NCBI GenBank assembly: GCA_947165425.1 | Contig: CAMVAJ010000012.1 | Coordinates: forward strand, 1-47,816 | Direction: 5' to 3' | Source: an uncultured Clostridia bacterium | GTDB lineage: Bacteria > Bacillota > Clostridia > Christensenellales > Aristaeellaceae | Length of the DNA stretch: 47,816 bases | In this document: positions 35,132-44,487 of the stretch, one piece after another | Layout of the letters: each line of letters begins with the position of its first letter | Position numbering within the stretch: position 1 is the first letter of the stretch | Translations under genes and position numbers: made by a program | Notes under the pieces: model-generated | What the model was told of the DNA's origin: nothing | The model's database searches: none | What the model saw: only the letters and a program-made list of their open reading frames with translations

Positions 35132-36064
35132 TCAGAGCAGCTTGATCAGCTCGTCCCGAACCCCGTCATAGTGGGGATCGCTCAGGCCGAAATCCATCTC
35201 CTTGTAGCTCCAGGCGCAGCGGGCGATCCCGAAGCGCTCAAAGGCCTCGTGAATCAGGCGGTACCACTTGAGCGTATCCTCCGGGTTCGCGAGATTGATG
35301 ACGCCGTACTCGCCGCAGTACAGGGCGGTGCCCCGCTGGGCCGCGGCCTCGACCGCCGGGGCGAAGACCTTCTCAAAGTAGGTCTCGTCCACGCCGGAAT
35401 CCTCGAAGGCCTGCCGGAAATCCGGCGGCATCTGGTCCACCCAGTAGGCGCCCTGGTGGGTAAAGGTCACCGGGTTGTAGCAGTGGAAGTTGTAGAGCAC
35501 TCGCTCGTCCGCGGGCGGATCGAGGGCGGGCACGGCGTATGCCTGGTTGTTGTGGTAGCCGCCGACGAGAATCCAGCTCTCGGGCGCGATGGCCCGGATG
35601 CGGCGGATGCAAACCGCGATGATCCGGTTCCAGGCTGGCATGAAGCGCTCCTCGGTCACCTCGTTGAGCAGCTCGAAGGCCACGTCCTCGTGATCCTTGC
35701 CGAAGCGGCGGGCAAACGCCTCCCAGAGCTGATAGAACCGCTCCTGGTAGGGCTCGCTGTCGAAGAAGCCGGTCTCCGCCTCGCCCTTGTCGAAGGAGAA
35801 GCCCGCGGTCTTGTGCAGATCCAGCACCAGCTTCAGCCCGTATTTGCGGCACCAGCCGATGGCGGTCTCCACCCGGCGGAAGCCGTCCTCGGTCTCGAAC
35901 ACGTTGTAGTCCACCGGCAGGCGGACGTGATCCACGCCCCAGGAGGCGATGCGGGCGATGTCGGGCTCTGTGATAAAATGATCGAGCCGATCCTGGGAGT
36001 AGTCGCACTGAGAGAGCCAGCCGCCCAGGTTGACGCCCTTGGTGATGCCGAAGCCTTTCAACAT
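35132..36064 (-). CDS. Intracellular glycoside hydrolase family 5 (cellulase-like) enzyme
   Basis: A 310-residue retaining glycosidase fold. RLPVDYNVFE and LVLDLHKTAG are GH5 strand signatures. The acid/base glutamate is in FELLNEVTEER, YNFHCYNPVTFTHQG follows, and the nucleophile glutamate is in LYCGEYGVIN. There is no signal peptide, so it acts on imported oligosaccharides. With the GH2 beta-mannosidase-like gene in the same run, a role in beta-mannoside or glucomannan-type oligosaccharide breakdown is plausible but not shown. GGAGG precedes ATG 36064; it is last in the run. Confidence 0.9.
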   Translation of the reverse strand: MLKGFGITKGVNLGGWLSQCDYSQDRLDHFITEPDIARIASWGVDHVRLPVDYNVFETEDGFRRVETAIGWCRKYGLKLVLDLHKTAGFSFDKGEAETGFFDSEPYQERFYQLWEAFARRFGKDHEDVAFELLNEVTEERFMPAWNRIIAVCIRRIRAIAPESWILVGGYHNNQAYAVPALDPPADERVLYNFHCYNPVTFTHQGAYWVDQMPPDFRQAFEDSGVDETYFEKVFAPAVEAAAQRGTALYCGEYGVINLANPEDTLKWYRLIHEAFERFGIARCAWSYKEMDFGLSDPHYDGVRDELIKLL

Positions 36065-36080
36065 TGGATGATCCTCCTCG

Positions 36081-36944
36081 TTATTCTTCCGCGGTGCGCT
36101 GAATCAGGGGCTCGACAAGGGCGGGATCGCCCCCGGCGAGCAGGAAACGGTCGATGGCCTCCTGCAGCTGGTCGTGGAACTCTTCCAGGCAGAGGCCGTT
36201 CTCCATGATGTAGGTGGCGACCGGAATGCCGACATAGCGCAGGTGCCAGGGCTCGGTGTTGATGCCGGTATGCTCCTTCTTGTCCGCCGGATAGCGGATG
36301 ATGAAGCCGTATTCGTGGCAGTGCTCCGCCATCCACTGGCACTCGGGCTCCTTCATCATCTTCTCGTTCATGGACTTGTCCTTCCAGTTCTTCGGGACAA
36401 CGTCGCAGCCCAGGCCGGTCTGATGATCGCTCGCGCCCTCCATGGAGACCCAGCCGTCGTCCTTGCCGTGGTTTTTGGCGAGGCGGTTGTGGTACATGGT
36501 CTTCTGCTTCTGGTAGGAGCGGTAGGCGCTCTTCAGATACATGTCGCGGAAGCCGTCGATCTCGCGCATGACCGCGTTCATGGCGCACAGCGCCTCCGCG
36601 CACGCCTCGCGGAGATACTGGCCCTTCAGCTTTCCGTCCGAGGGGGTGACGGCCCAGCGGATGCCGCCCTCGTCCGGATCCCGGGGCACCTTCGTCAGAT
36701 CCTCGGGCACATAGTCGCTCGGGAGAAGATAGGACCGGTTGGCGATACGGATCAGCTCCGGGTCCAGGTCGGAGAGGGCGACCGGGAAATCCCACACGCC
36801 TTCGCCATAGACGTCCTCCACCAGAAGCTCGTCCATGTATTCATTGATGATCAGCTCTTCCTCATCCTCCTCGGCCCGGATCGTGAGGGGCGCAAGCGCC
36901 AGACACAGGGCCAGCGTGAGCGAGAGGATCGGATAGGCACGCAT
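36081..36944 (-). CDS. Secreted M15-family (VanY-like) D-Ala-D-Ala carboxypeptidase, copy 1
   Basis: A 287-residue exported zinc peptidase. The signal peptide (residues 1-23) ends TIRAEE. The VanY core shows SAYRSYQKQKTMY, the zinc-binding SDHQTGLGCDVV (H and D), and the third ligand in EPWHLRYVG. Such enzymes trim the terminal D-Ala from wall peptides. ATG 36944 has AAAGGAGG 9 bp upstream. It is tandem with a second, shorter M15 gene (36979) that shares motifs but little else, suggesting an old duplication. Confidence 0.93.
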   Translation of the reverse strand: MRAYPILSLTLALCLALAPLTIRAEEDEEELIINEYMDELLVEDVYGEGVWDFPVALSDLDPELIRIANRSYLLPSDYVPEDLTKVPRDPDEGGIRWAVTPSDGKLKGQYLREACAEALCAMNAVMREIDGFRDMYLKSAYRSYQKQKTMYHNRLAKNHGKDDGWVSMEGASDHQTGLGCDVVPKNWKDKSMNEKMMKEPECQWMAEHCHEYGFIIRYPADKKEHTGINTEPWHLRYVGIPVATYIMENGLCLEEFHDQLQEAIDRFLLAGGDPALVEPLIQRTAEE

Positions 36945-36978
36945 GGGTACCAGCCTCCTTTTTCTCGGCAGGATCGTG

Positions 36979-37662
36979 TTATTCAAGTTCAAGCACGGTG
37001 CGCAGACGCTCCTGACGCACCCGGAGCAGATAGTCCTCCAGGGGCATGGGGGCGGCTTGCAGCGCGGCCGCGTGGACGCGCCCGACATAGCGAATATGCC
37101 AGGGCTCGTAGCTGTAGCCCGTGGTTGCCTCCCAGCCCTCGTCGTAGCGGAGGATGAAGCCGAAGCGCCAGCAGTTTTCGCGGAGCCATTTTCCGCCCTC
37201 AGTGTCCGCGAAGGACGCGCCGAGAGTGTCCTTATCCTTGCCCTTCTGGCCCACATCCATGGACAGGCCGGTCTGGTGCTCGCTGGCGCCGGGGAGGGCG
37301 ACATAGGCGTCAGCCTTGGCGCGGCTGCCGTTCACCCGCTCCAGCTTGCGCTCATAGATGCGCTCCTGCTTGTCGTAGGGGCGGTAGCCGCTGACGGAGA
37401 TCAGCTGGACCCCCGCCTCCTCCAGGCAGGCGGCAAACATCTCCTCCAGGGCTTCCGCGGCCTCCGGACGGAGCTGGCGCACCTGGCCGGGGACGTCGGC
37501 GACGCGAACCTCCGGGTAGTACTGGCCGCTGATCCGCCATCCGCGGTTGACCAGCAGCAGATCCGCCGGATTGTGCTGCGGGGCGACAAGCTGGATCGGC
37601 TCGCTGGCCAGCAGGATCCCTGCGGTCAGCAGGGAGGCCAGCGTCTGCAGTGGACTGGACAC
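36979..37662 (-). CDS. Secreted or anchored M15-family (VanY-like) carboxypeptidase, copy 2
   Basis: About 227 residues. A hydrophobic N-terminus (LQTLASLLTAGILLAS) is a probable signal or anchor. SGYRPYDKQERIYERK, the zinc site SEHQTGLSMDVG, catalytic ENCWRFGFILRY and EPWHIRYVG are all intact. The start is GTG 37662 with GAGGGGG upstream; no ATG is in frame. It lies 34 bp before copy 1 and 37 bp after the cyclophilin gene. Confidence 0.9.
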   Translation of the reverse strand: MSSPLQTLASLLTAGILLASEPIQLVAPQHNPADLLLVNRGWRISGQYYPEVRVADVPGQVRQLRPEAAEALEEMFAACLEEAGVQLISVSGYRPYDKQERIYERKLERVNGSRAKADAYVALPGASEHQTGLSMDVGQKGKDKDTLGASFADTEGGKWLRENCWRFGFILRYDEGWEATTGYSYEPWHIRYVGRVHAAALQAAPMPLEDYLLRVRQERLRTVLELE

Positions 37663-37699
37663 GCATCCATCCCCCTCTGTCTGGTTTGGTTTCCTTCCG

Positions 37700-38746
37700 T
37701 CAGTCCACGGTCAGGCTGTCCAGGATGCCCGGGATCAGCTCCTCGCACTGGTCGGCGGTGACAAGGATGAGCATGCCCTTCGACACGCCGAGCCAGTTGG
37801 TGATGGGGCCGCTCTCCGTCTGGGCCTCCGCGGCATAGTAGAGGACACCGCCGTGGGTCTCGTCCCGGAGCTGTTCGAGGTCGTCGGTCAGCATGGCGCC
37901 CAGGCTCTCCCGGTTGAACAGCGCGGTGCCGACCATCTCACGGGCGCCGCCGGACTGCAGCACGGAGCTGCGGATGCCGGCGTTGCGGGCCCAGAGGCTC
38001 TGCACGGCCACCATAAAGCTGGCCTCTCCGCCGTCGGTGAAGGTCGCGCCGTAGGAGGCCTGCTCCGTCAGCTTCCAGCCCTCGGGCAGCTGGATCGACA
38101 CGGTGGAGGAGGGATCGCGCCAGACGCCCTCCAGCCCGTTGCGCGCCGCCTCCTCGGCGGCGGCGTCCGCGTCGGCGTGCTGGGCGCGGACGATGGATTT
38201 GATCACGGGCTGATTCTCCCGGAGGACGGAGCCGTTGTTGTCCTCCACGGGCGTCAGGCCGCAGACGCGGTCAACGACCTCCATGCCCGCCAGCACCTTG
38301 CCGAAGGCGGCATAGCTGCCGTCGAGGTGGGAGGCGTCCGCGTGCATGATGAAGAACTGGCTGGAGGCGCTGTCATTCTGCTGCGAGCGAGCCATGGAGA
38401 GCACGCCGCGCTCGTGCTTGAGCGGATTCTCCACGCCGTTGGCGGAGAACTCGCCCTTGATGTTCTTTCCGCTGCCGCCGGTACCGTTGCCGAGCGGGTC
38501 CCCGCCCTGGATCATAAAGCCGGAGATAATCCGGTGGAAGGTCAGCCCGTCGTAGAAGCCGCTGTCCACAAGATTCAGGAAGTTCTCCACGGTGATGGGC
38601 GCGGTCTCGGGGTAGAGCTCGGCGTAAATGTCGCCGTAGCCCTCCACCGAGATCCGAACGACGGGGGTCTCCGACGCGCTCTCCTCCGCCAGACCCAGCA
38701 CAGGGAGCAGACAGAGCGCCAGCAGGACAGCAAGGAAACGTCTCAT
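37700..38746 (-). CDS. Exported cyclophilin-type peptidyl-prolyl isomerase with extra C-terminal domain
   Basis: A 348-residue protein. The signal peptide ends at LGLAEE (about residue 22). The cyclophilin domain (about 28-190) has FHRIISGFMIQGGDP, the active-site block SMARSQQNDSASSQFFIM, and DGSYAAFGKV. A further 150 residues (from PSSTVSIQLPEGW) form a separate domain that I do not recognise, with YYAAEAQTESGP and MLILVTADQCEELIPGIL. It probably folds exported proteins at the wall, perhaps those of this same run. AGGAGG precedes ATG 38746. Confidence 0.92.
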   Translation of the reverse strand: MRRFLAVLLALCLLPVLGLAEESASETPVVRISVEGYGDIYAELYPETAPITVENFLNLVDSGFYDGLTFHRIISGFMIQGGDPLGNGTGGSGKNIKGEFSANGVENPLKHERGVLSMARSQQNDSASSQFFIMHADASHLDGSYAAFGKVLAGMEVVDRVCGLTPVEDNNGSVLRENQPVIKSIVRAQHADADAAAEEAARNGLEGVWRDPSSTVSIQLPEGWKLTEQASYGATFTDGGEASFMVAVQSLWARNAGIRSSVLQSGGAREMVGTALFNRESLGAMLTDDLEQLRDETHGGVLYYAAEAQTESGPITNWLGVSKGMLILVTADQCEELIPGILDSLTVD

Positions 38747-38764
38747 GGGTCAAAACCTCCTGGT

Positions 38765-39811
38765 TTAATGCAGAGTCACATAGCCCGCCTGCGCGACGCA
38801 GGCCTGGCCCTCGTCCGAAGTCAGCCAGTTGACGAAGCGCTCCGCGGTCTCGTTGCCCTTGCGGTAGACCGCGTAGTAGTACACGGTGTAGGGGTAGACG
38901 CCGCTGCGAAGGTTCTCGGGCGTCGGGGCGGCGCCATCGACGGAGAGCACCTTCAGGTCTCCGCTCTTGTACAGCGCGTCCACATAGTACAGATAGGAGT
39001 AGCCGATGGCGCTGCGGCTGCCCTCGAAATTGCCGATCTGGGCAATCAGATCGGACATGCCGTCGGAGATAAAGTTGGGCTCCGCCGCGGCCAGCTGGAA
39101 GCCGTCCATCACCAGCTCCTCCATGGCGGTCTGGCTGCCGGAGCCGTGGGGCCGCTGGTAGGCGATGATGGCGGTGTCCTCCTCGCCGCCCACCTCCCGC
39201 CAGAGGCGGGTCGCGCCGGTGTAGATGGAGCGGATCTGTTCGGAGGTCAGGCCGTCCACCGGGTTCTGGGCGCCGACCAGGAAGACAAAGGCATCGTAGC
39301 AGACCGGCACCATCACCAGCTCCACGCCCGCCTCCTCGGCGGCCTTTCGCTCGTCCGCGTTGGGGCCGGTGCCCAGCACAAGGTCGACGGGGTGCTGATC
39401 GTCCATCATGATGCCGAGAGAGGGGATGGTCACCATCGGGTTGGCCTTGCCCTCGGTCAGCCGGTCGTAGGCGTAGGGGGTGGTGGAGAAGTTGACGAAG
39501 CCGTTCAGGTCCTCCTCCTTCATGTCCAGCCACTGCCGGGCCAGCTCCATGGCCAGCGGCACGCAGACCGTGGAGCCGTCGATGGAGGGATACTCGCCCC
39601 AGTCCGCTATGGAGAGGGCTGGATTGTCCGGGTATTCGGTCTCCGTCCCGAGCTGGAAGTCGGTGGGATCCTGGACATAGCGCACCCAGTCCTCACCCCG
39701 GGCCAGGGACTGGTTGATCTGTCCCCAGGAGCCGGAGGCGGCATCGTTCTCCGCCAGGGCGAGCGAGCCGGAGAGGGAGAGGGCGACAAGCAAAGAAAGC
39801 AGTTTTTTCAT
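38765..39811 (-). CDS. Exported PstS-like (phosphate-type) substrate-binding protein
   Basis: A 348-residue periplasmic-binding-protein fold of the PstS type. The N-terminal signal peptide ends ALAEND, with no lipobox cysteine, unusual for a Gram-positive binding protein. Typical segments are PVCYDAFVFLVGAQNPVDGLTSEQIRSIYTG and RPHGSGSQTAME (phosphate-contact type), then GYSYLYYVDAL. There is no pstCAB here. It may be a free sensor or scavenging protein, and the ligand is uncertain. ATG 39811 follows AAAGGATT. The cyclophilin gene follows after 18 bp. Confidence 0.85.
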   Translation of the reverse strand: MKKLLSLLVALSLSGSLALAENDAASGSWGQINQSLARGEDWVRYVQDPTDFQLGTETEYPDNPALSIADWGEYPSIDGSTVCVPLAMELARQWLDMKEEDLNGFVNFSTTPYAYDRLTEGKANPMVTIPSLGIMMDDQHPVDLVLGTGPNADERKAAEEAGVELVMVPVCYDAFVFLVGAQNPVDGLTSEQIRSIYTGATRLWREVGGEEDTAIIAYQRPHGSGSQTAMEELVMDGFQLAAAEPNFISDGMSDLIAQIGNFEGSRSAIGYSYLYYVDALYKSGDLKVLSVDGAAPTPENLRSGVYPYTVYYYAVYRKGNETAERFVNWLTSDEGQACVAQAGYVTLH

Positions 39812-39888
39812 CGTTGGAATCCTTTCAGGATACGGACAGATAACATTCTGCAGTTCGACGCGGAGAGGCCGAATTCCTGCCATGCGGA

Positions 39889-42315
39889 TCAGTACTTTTG
39901 AATCCGGAGCTTTTCACGCAGCGCGTCGGCGCTCCACGCGGCGAGCTCGCCGGCCTTCGGGACCGTAACGGTCACAGGCTCCGCCCCGTGCAGGTCGAAC
40001 CAGTTGTCGCTGAACACGCAGTCGGCGCCCTCGACGGAGAGACAGACGCTCTTGACATAGACGTCCGCGCAGAGCGTGACCGCGAAGCAGCCGCCGAGGT
40101 CGGCGGTCTTCACCTCCACCTTTCCGGGCAGGATCTCGAAGTTTTTTGGCCGGACAAAGAGGGTCGTGCCGGCGCTGACCGGCGCTCCGTCCCGCAGGAG
40201 GGTATACTCGAGATAGCGGCTGCGGCGCGCCCGGCGGTCGGCCAGATCGGCCGAGAGGTCGAGCTTCAGGCAGGAGACGGCGCTGAGGGCGGGGACCGTG
40301 AGCTCCTCCTCCCAGGCGCGGAGGATCGCGGCCCGGTGGTCCCGCAGACGGCAGCGGACTGTCAGCCGCGCCGCGGCGGGGGTGTCGTTGGTCACATACA
40401 GGGCGGGGTGCTCGGGGTCGGTATCGTCGCAGCTGAGCAGAAGCGGCGCGTAGAAGCGCCGGGCCGCGTAGTGCAGGCCCTTCCAGCGGCCGAAATAGTC
40501 GATGCTGGACCAGGAGATCACGGGGTTGGAGTCGTTGACCTGCCAGTAGGCGGAGCCCATGCAGCGGCCCCGGGCGCGGCGCATGTGCTCGACGTTGGAG
40601 CGGATGCAGTCGGCCTGCACCAGCTGCGAGCAGTAGATCAGCCGCTCGAAGTCGGCGGGGTAGTTCACCATCTGCGCGAGGTAGAACATGATCTTCTCGT
40701 TCCCCTGCACGCATTTCTGGTGTGCCTCCATCACATTGCCGCACAGATCCAGCTCATCCTCGGACGCGAAGGCGCGGACGGTGCGGATGTCGGGCAGGCT
40801 CTCGAAGCCGTACTCGGAGCAGAACCGGTAGTAATCCGCGCGGAAGGCCTCGATGGGCTTGAGGCTGTGCCAGACCGACCAGTAGTGCCGGTCGCCGGCT
40901 TTGGCGGAGTCCGGATCGTTGAAGCCGCCGCCAGAGGAGGGGGAGGAGGGCCAGTAGAAGGTCTCCGGGTCGAGGTCGCGCAGCATCCCCGGGATGATCT
41001 CCTCAAAGAGCCGCAGGTAGTCGGAGCGGCACTCCGGGTCCTCGGGCCAGCCCCAGTGCGCCCAGGCGGACTCGATCTCGTTGTTGCCGCACCACAGGCC
41101 CAGGGAGGCGTGGTTGCGCAGGCGGAGGATGTTGTCCCGGAACTCGGCGCGGACGGTCCGCTCAAAGCCGGGGGTGAGCCGGTAGGCGGAGCAGGCGAAC
41201 ATGAAGTCCTGCCAGACGATGAGGCCGTTCTCGTCGCACCAGTCATAGAAATCCTCGTCCGGGTAGATGCCGCCGCCCCAGACGCGGATGAAGTTGTAGT
41301 TGGCGGCCTTGCAGTCCTCCAGCAGACGGCGCGTCCGGGCGCGGGTCATGCACGGGAGAATCTGGTCCTCCGGGATATAGTTCGCGCCCATGGCGAAGAC
41401 CTTGACGCCGTTGTTGATGAAGCAGAACTCTCGGCCCCAGGCGTCCTCCTCCTGCGAGACGGTCAGGGTCCGCAGGCCGATGCGCCGGGCGTGGCGGTCG
41501 ACCTCCTGCCCCTTATGCGTCAGGGTCACCGTGCAGGTGTAGAGCGGCTGCTCCCCGAGGCCCCGGACCCACCAGAGGGCGGGATGCTCAATCACGACCG
41601 AGCCCTCGCCGCCGGCGAGGGGGACGCGCCAGGTCTCTCCCGCGGGGGAGACGACGGTCAGGATGGCCTCGGCGCCCTCGCGCCAGGTCTCGAGGTCGGC
41701 GCGGCAGGCGAGGGTCACGCAGCCCGCCTCGTGGCGCTGGGTATAATACACGCCGCGGATGGCGCCCGCCGTTTGCCCGACCAGGGAGACGCCCCGCCAG
41801 ATGCCCATATCCGGCAGCACGGGGCCCCAGTCCCAGCCGAACATGCAGTGGGCCTTGCGCAGCCAGGGATAGCCCGGCGTGGTGGAGCTGACGCCCGTCA
41901 GCGGGCGCTGGGCCTGCAGCTGAGCGATATAGCGGTTGGGGCTGTGAATGGCCACCGTCAGCACGTTCCCGGCGGGGTTCAGGCGGTCTGTGACGTCGTA
42001 GGTCCAGACGCGGTGCATGTTGTCCGTCTCGCCGAGCTTCGCCCCGTTCAGGAGGACCTCGGCGAGGGTGTCGATGCCGTCGAAGCGCAGGAGGACCTGG
42101 TCGCAGGCGAGCAGCGGCGCGGGCGCGTCAAAGCGGGTCTCAAAGGTGAAATCCCGGTCGCTGACGGCGGCGGCGTCCCACTGGTTCTCCCCGACGTAGG
42201 GGTCCGGGATCGCGCCGGCCTGCAGGAGCGTGTCATAGACTGAGCAGGGCACCTGACAGGGGTAGCGCTTCTCCCCGTCGAGCATCGTCCAGTGCTGATT
42301 CAGGCTGATTTCCAT
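39889..42315 (-). CDS. Intracellular glycoside hydrolase family 2, beta-mannosidase type
   Basis: An 808-residue multidomain enzyme without signal peptide. An N-terminal jelly-roll (FDGIDTLAEVLLNG), immunoglobulin-like domain and TIM barrel are visible. The motifs FIRVWGGGIYPDEDFYDWCD and WQDFMFACSAY are typical of beta-mannosidases. The acid/base glutamate is in LWCGNNEIES and the nucleophile in FCSEYGFESLP. It removes terminal mannose from beta-mannosides. ATG 42315 follows AAGGAG. It may act with the GH5 enzyme of the same run. Confidence 0.93.
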   Translation of the reverse strand: MEISLNQHWTMLDGEKRYPCQVPCSVYDTLLQAGAIPDPYVGENQWDAAAVSDRDFTFETRFDAPAPLLACDQVLLRFDGIDTLAEVLLNGAKLGETDNMHRVWTYDVTDRLNPAGNVLTVAIHSPNRYIAQLQAQRPLTGVSSTTPGYPWLRKAHCMFGWDWGPVLPDMGIWRGVSLVGQTAGAIRGVYYTQRHEAGCVTLACRADLETWREGAEAILTVVSPAGETWRVPLAGGEGSVVIEHPALWWVRGLGEQPLYTCTVTLTHKGQEVDRHARRIGLRTLTVSQEEDAWGREFCFINNGVKVFAMGANYIPEDQILPCMTRARTRRLLEDCKAANYNFIRVWGGGIYPDEDFYDWCDENGLIVWQDFMFACSAYRLTPGFERTVRAEFRDNILRLRNHASLGLWCGNNEIESAWAHWGWPEDPECRSDYLRLFEEIIPGMLRDLDPETFYWPSSPSSGGGFNDPDSAKAGDRHYWSVWHSLKPIEAFRADYYRFCSEYGFESLPDIRTVRAFASEDELDLCGNVMEAHQKCVQGNEKIMFYLAQMVNYPADFERLIYCSQLVQADCIRSNVEHMRRARGRCMGSAYWQVNDSNPVISWSSIDYFGRWKGLHYAARRFYAPLLLSCDDTDPEHPALYVTNDTPAAARLTVRCRLRDHRAAILRAWEEELTVPALSAVSCLKLDLSADLADRRARRSRYLEYTLLRDGAPVSAGTTLFVRPKNFEILPGKVEVKTADLGGCFAVTLCADVYVKSVCLSVEGADCVFSDNWFDLHGAEPVTVTVPKAGELAAWSADALREKLRIQKY

Positions 42316-42335
42316 GGCTATTCTCCTTGCGTGCG

Positions 42336-44462
42336 TCATTGAGCTTCCCTGGTCAAAACGGGTTTGAAATGCGCTTCGGGCAGCCAGCCCTCGCCGTGGA
42401 CGGTGCGGACGCGGAGCCAGCCGCCCTGGGTTTCCAGCACCTCGGCCTGTTCGCCCGCGATCAGATTCAGGAGCAGATCTCCGTCCGGCGCGTCCAGCAG
42501 GGGGACGAGCAGCCCGCCCTCCGGGATGAAGGCCAGCCCGAGGGTTCGCCCTTCATCCGGGCCCTCCCGGAAGAGCGTCACGTCCTTGACTGGGATCTCG
42601 ACTGAATCGGACTCCGGCTCCTCGGCCGGGGTGACGGGCTCAGCGAAGGAGAGTTCGAACTCGCACAGGCCGGTTAGGAAGCTGATGTCGTACCTCGCAT
42701 CGAAGTACTCCACCCGGGCGGGGTCAGCCAGCTGCCCCTGCTCCGTGCGGTAGGTTTCAGGCGCGAAGCTGAAATCAGTGACGGTGAAGAGCGTATCCTC
42801 AGGCAAGCTGGCCAGACATGCCAGGTCGTACCATTCGTCGTGATAAACGCCTTGTCTGTAGTCTTCCGCAAAGCCGTCGAATTCTGTCCTGCCTGCGCGG
42901 CTCCCCTGGAGCTTGGTGATCACGATCCGCTCGCCAGCTTCGCGCAAGGAGAGGATTTCCCCGCCCTCCGGCGCAGTGTAGACCGGGACCTTCTCCTCGC
43001 CGGGGCGGGGGATGAGCAGCATGTTTGTCGAGAAGCTGTCGGCATCGGATTCCCAGCTCCTCCGCGGACGGGGACGGCCCACGGTACCGCCGTTGTCGCC
43101 GTTAAAATGAGTGAAATCGCCGCGCTCCATCCCGCTGTCGTCGGTGTTGGCGGACAGGCCCGGCGGCAGGGAGAGCCTTTCCAGACTGACGCAGCCGTAA
43201 AAGGCTTCCGCCCCAATCTCGGTCACTGTGAGCGGCACCGTCAGATTCTGTAGCCGTCCGCAGCCGCCAAAGGCCGAACTCCCGATGGATTTCAGCCCCA
43301 TGGGCAGCGAGATCGTTTGCAGCGGAATTGACATGTCGTCGTCATAGAAGGCGCCGCTGCCGATCGCCTCCACGCCGGCGGGGACGTCGAAATGCAGATC
43401 CGGCTTGCCGTTGGGGTAGCGCAGCAGCGTCTTGCCGTCCGCGGTATAGAGCACGCCGTCCACAGCTTTGTAGTGGGCGTTTCCGTCCTCGACGGCGAAC
43501 TCCCCGATCGTGCAATGGTCGTCGAAGAAGATCGGCCCGGCGTACTCCTTTGGCAGAACGATCCGGTCGATTCGCATGGCATAGATCCCGTAGGCGTCCG
43601 CATCCTCCAGGGACGGCGGCAGGGCAAGCTCCTCCCGATGCCCGTAGACCAGGGCCTCGCCGCCGAGCACCTTCAGCGTGGAGGGGAAGGAGACGCGGCG
43701 AACCGTGGAGGGGGTATTCTCTCCGAAGTAGAAGCAGCCCAGATTCAGCCACCCCGGCCCGAAGGTGCGGTACACATCGCCATCCTCTGTCCATTCCTCG
43801 ACCCAAGCCTCCCCGAGGGCGGTCACGCCCTCGTGGATCACGAGGGTATCGCCCTCGATGTGGTACAGAGGGATCTCCTCGACTGCGTCCGGTCGGAGGA
43901 AGCCCCAGGCGGGCTGGCCGTCGATCTCCGTCTCCACGTAGAGCCAGCCGTCGAAGGAACCGTCCTCCACGGAAACCGTGCCCAGACCGATGACCTGCGC
44001 GCCGGATTGAAGGACCGACACCGTCCGCTGTGCGCCGCGCGGATCGTCGGTGAGGGCGGTCTCCTGCGTGACGCGCAGGAGGGAAGTCCGGTCGGGGAAG
44101 AGGTTCCGGTAGGGATCGGGGTCCTTCAGCTGCGCATGGATCCAGCCCACGCGGCGGCTCTCGCCGTCGACGTCGTAGTCGATCCAGAGCCACTCGCCGT
44201 TCTGCGCTGCGCCGAGCAGCATGAAGGGCTCGCCGGTGTAGACGGCTGCCTTGCCGTTGGCGCCGCGCCAGGCATTGTCAAAGGGCGCGCTGTATACAGG
44301 CAGCTTGGCAGCCTCCTTCGCCCGGAGCGCCTTCCACGTGATGGGAGTGTCCGTCGCCTCCAGAAGGTAGGCTTCATAGTCAACAACCTCGGCGGAGGCC
44401 GGCAGGCCAAGTAGCAGGCCCAGGCAGAGCAGTGCGAAGAGCAGTGTGAAAGGTTTGCGCAT
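42336..44462 (-). CDS. Secreted BspA-like leucine-rich repeat protein with SH3-like regions
   Basis: About 708 residues. A signal peptide (ends LPASAEV) is followed by an SH3-like part with VYTGEPFMLLGAAQNGEWLW. A central LRR_5/BspA region has repeated LxxIGSxAFxxCxxLxxLxLP units (GLKSIGSSAFGGCGRLQNL, VTEIGAEAFYGCVSLERL). Two more SH3-like segments end the protein (QAEVLETQGGWLRVRTVHGEGWLP). Proteins of this sort often bind host or neighbour surfaces. There is no LPXTG or other anchor, so it may bind the wall through the SH3 parts. ATG 44462 follows GGAGGTGAA. Confidence 0.85.
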   Translation of the reverse strand: MRKPFTLLFALLCLGLLLGLPASAEVVDYEAYLLEATDTPITWKALRAKEAAKLPVYSAPFDNAWRGANGKAAVYTGEPFMLLGAAQNGEWLWIDYDVDGESRRVGWIHAQLKDPDPYRNLFPDRTSLLRVTQETALTDDPRGAQRTVSVLQSGAQVIGLGTVSVEDGSFDGWLYVETEIDGQPAWGFLRPDAVEEIPLYHIEGDTLVIHEGVTALGEAWVEEWTEDGDVYRTFGPGWLNLGCFYFGENTPSTVRRVSFPSTLKVLGGEALVYGHREELALPPSLEDADAYGIYAMRIDRIVLPKEYAGPIFFDDHCTIGEFAVEDGNAHYKAVDGVLYTADGKTLLRYPNGKPDLHFDVPAGVEAIGSGAFYDDDMSIPLQTISLPMGLKSIGSSAFGGCGRLQNLTVPLTVTEIGAEAFYGCVSLERLSLPPGLSANTDDSGMERGDFTHFNGDNGGTVGRPRPRRSWESDADSFSTNMLLIPRPGEEKVPVYTAPEGGEILSLREAGERIVITKLQGSRAGRTEFDGFAEDYRQGVYHDEWYDLACLASLPEDTLFTVTDFSFAPETYRTEQGQLADPARVEYFDARYDISFLTGLCEFELSFAEPVTPAEEPESDSVEIPVKDVTLFREGPDEGRTLGLAFIPEGGLLVPLLDAPDGDLLLNLIAGEQAEVLETQGGWLRVRTVHGEGWLPEAHFKPVLTREAQ

Positions 44463-44487
44463 GGGGTTCACCTCCGGTCACCGAGCA

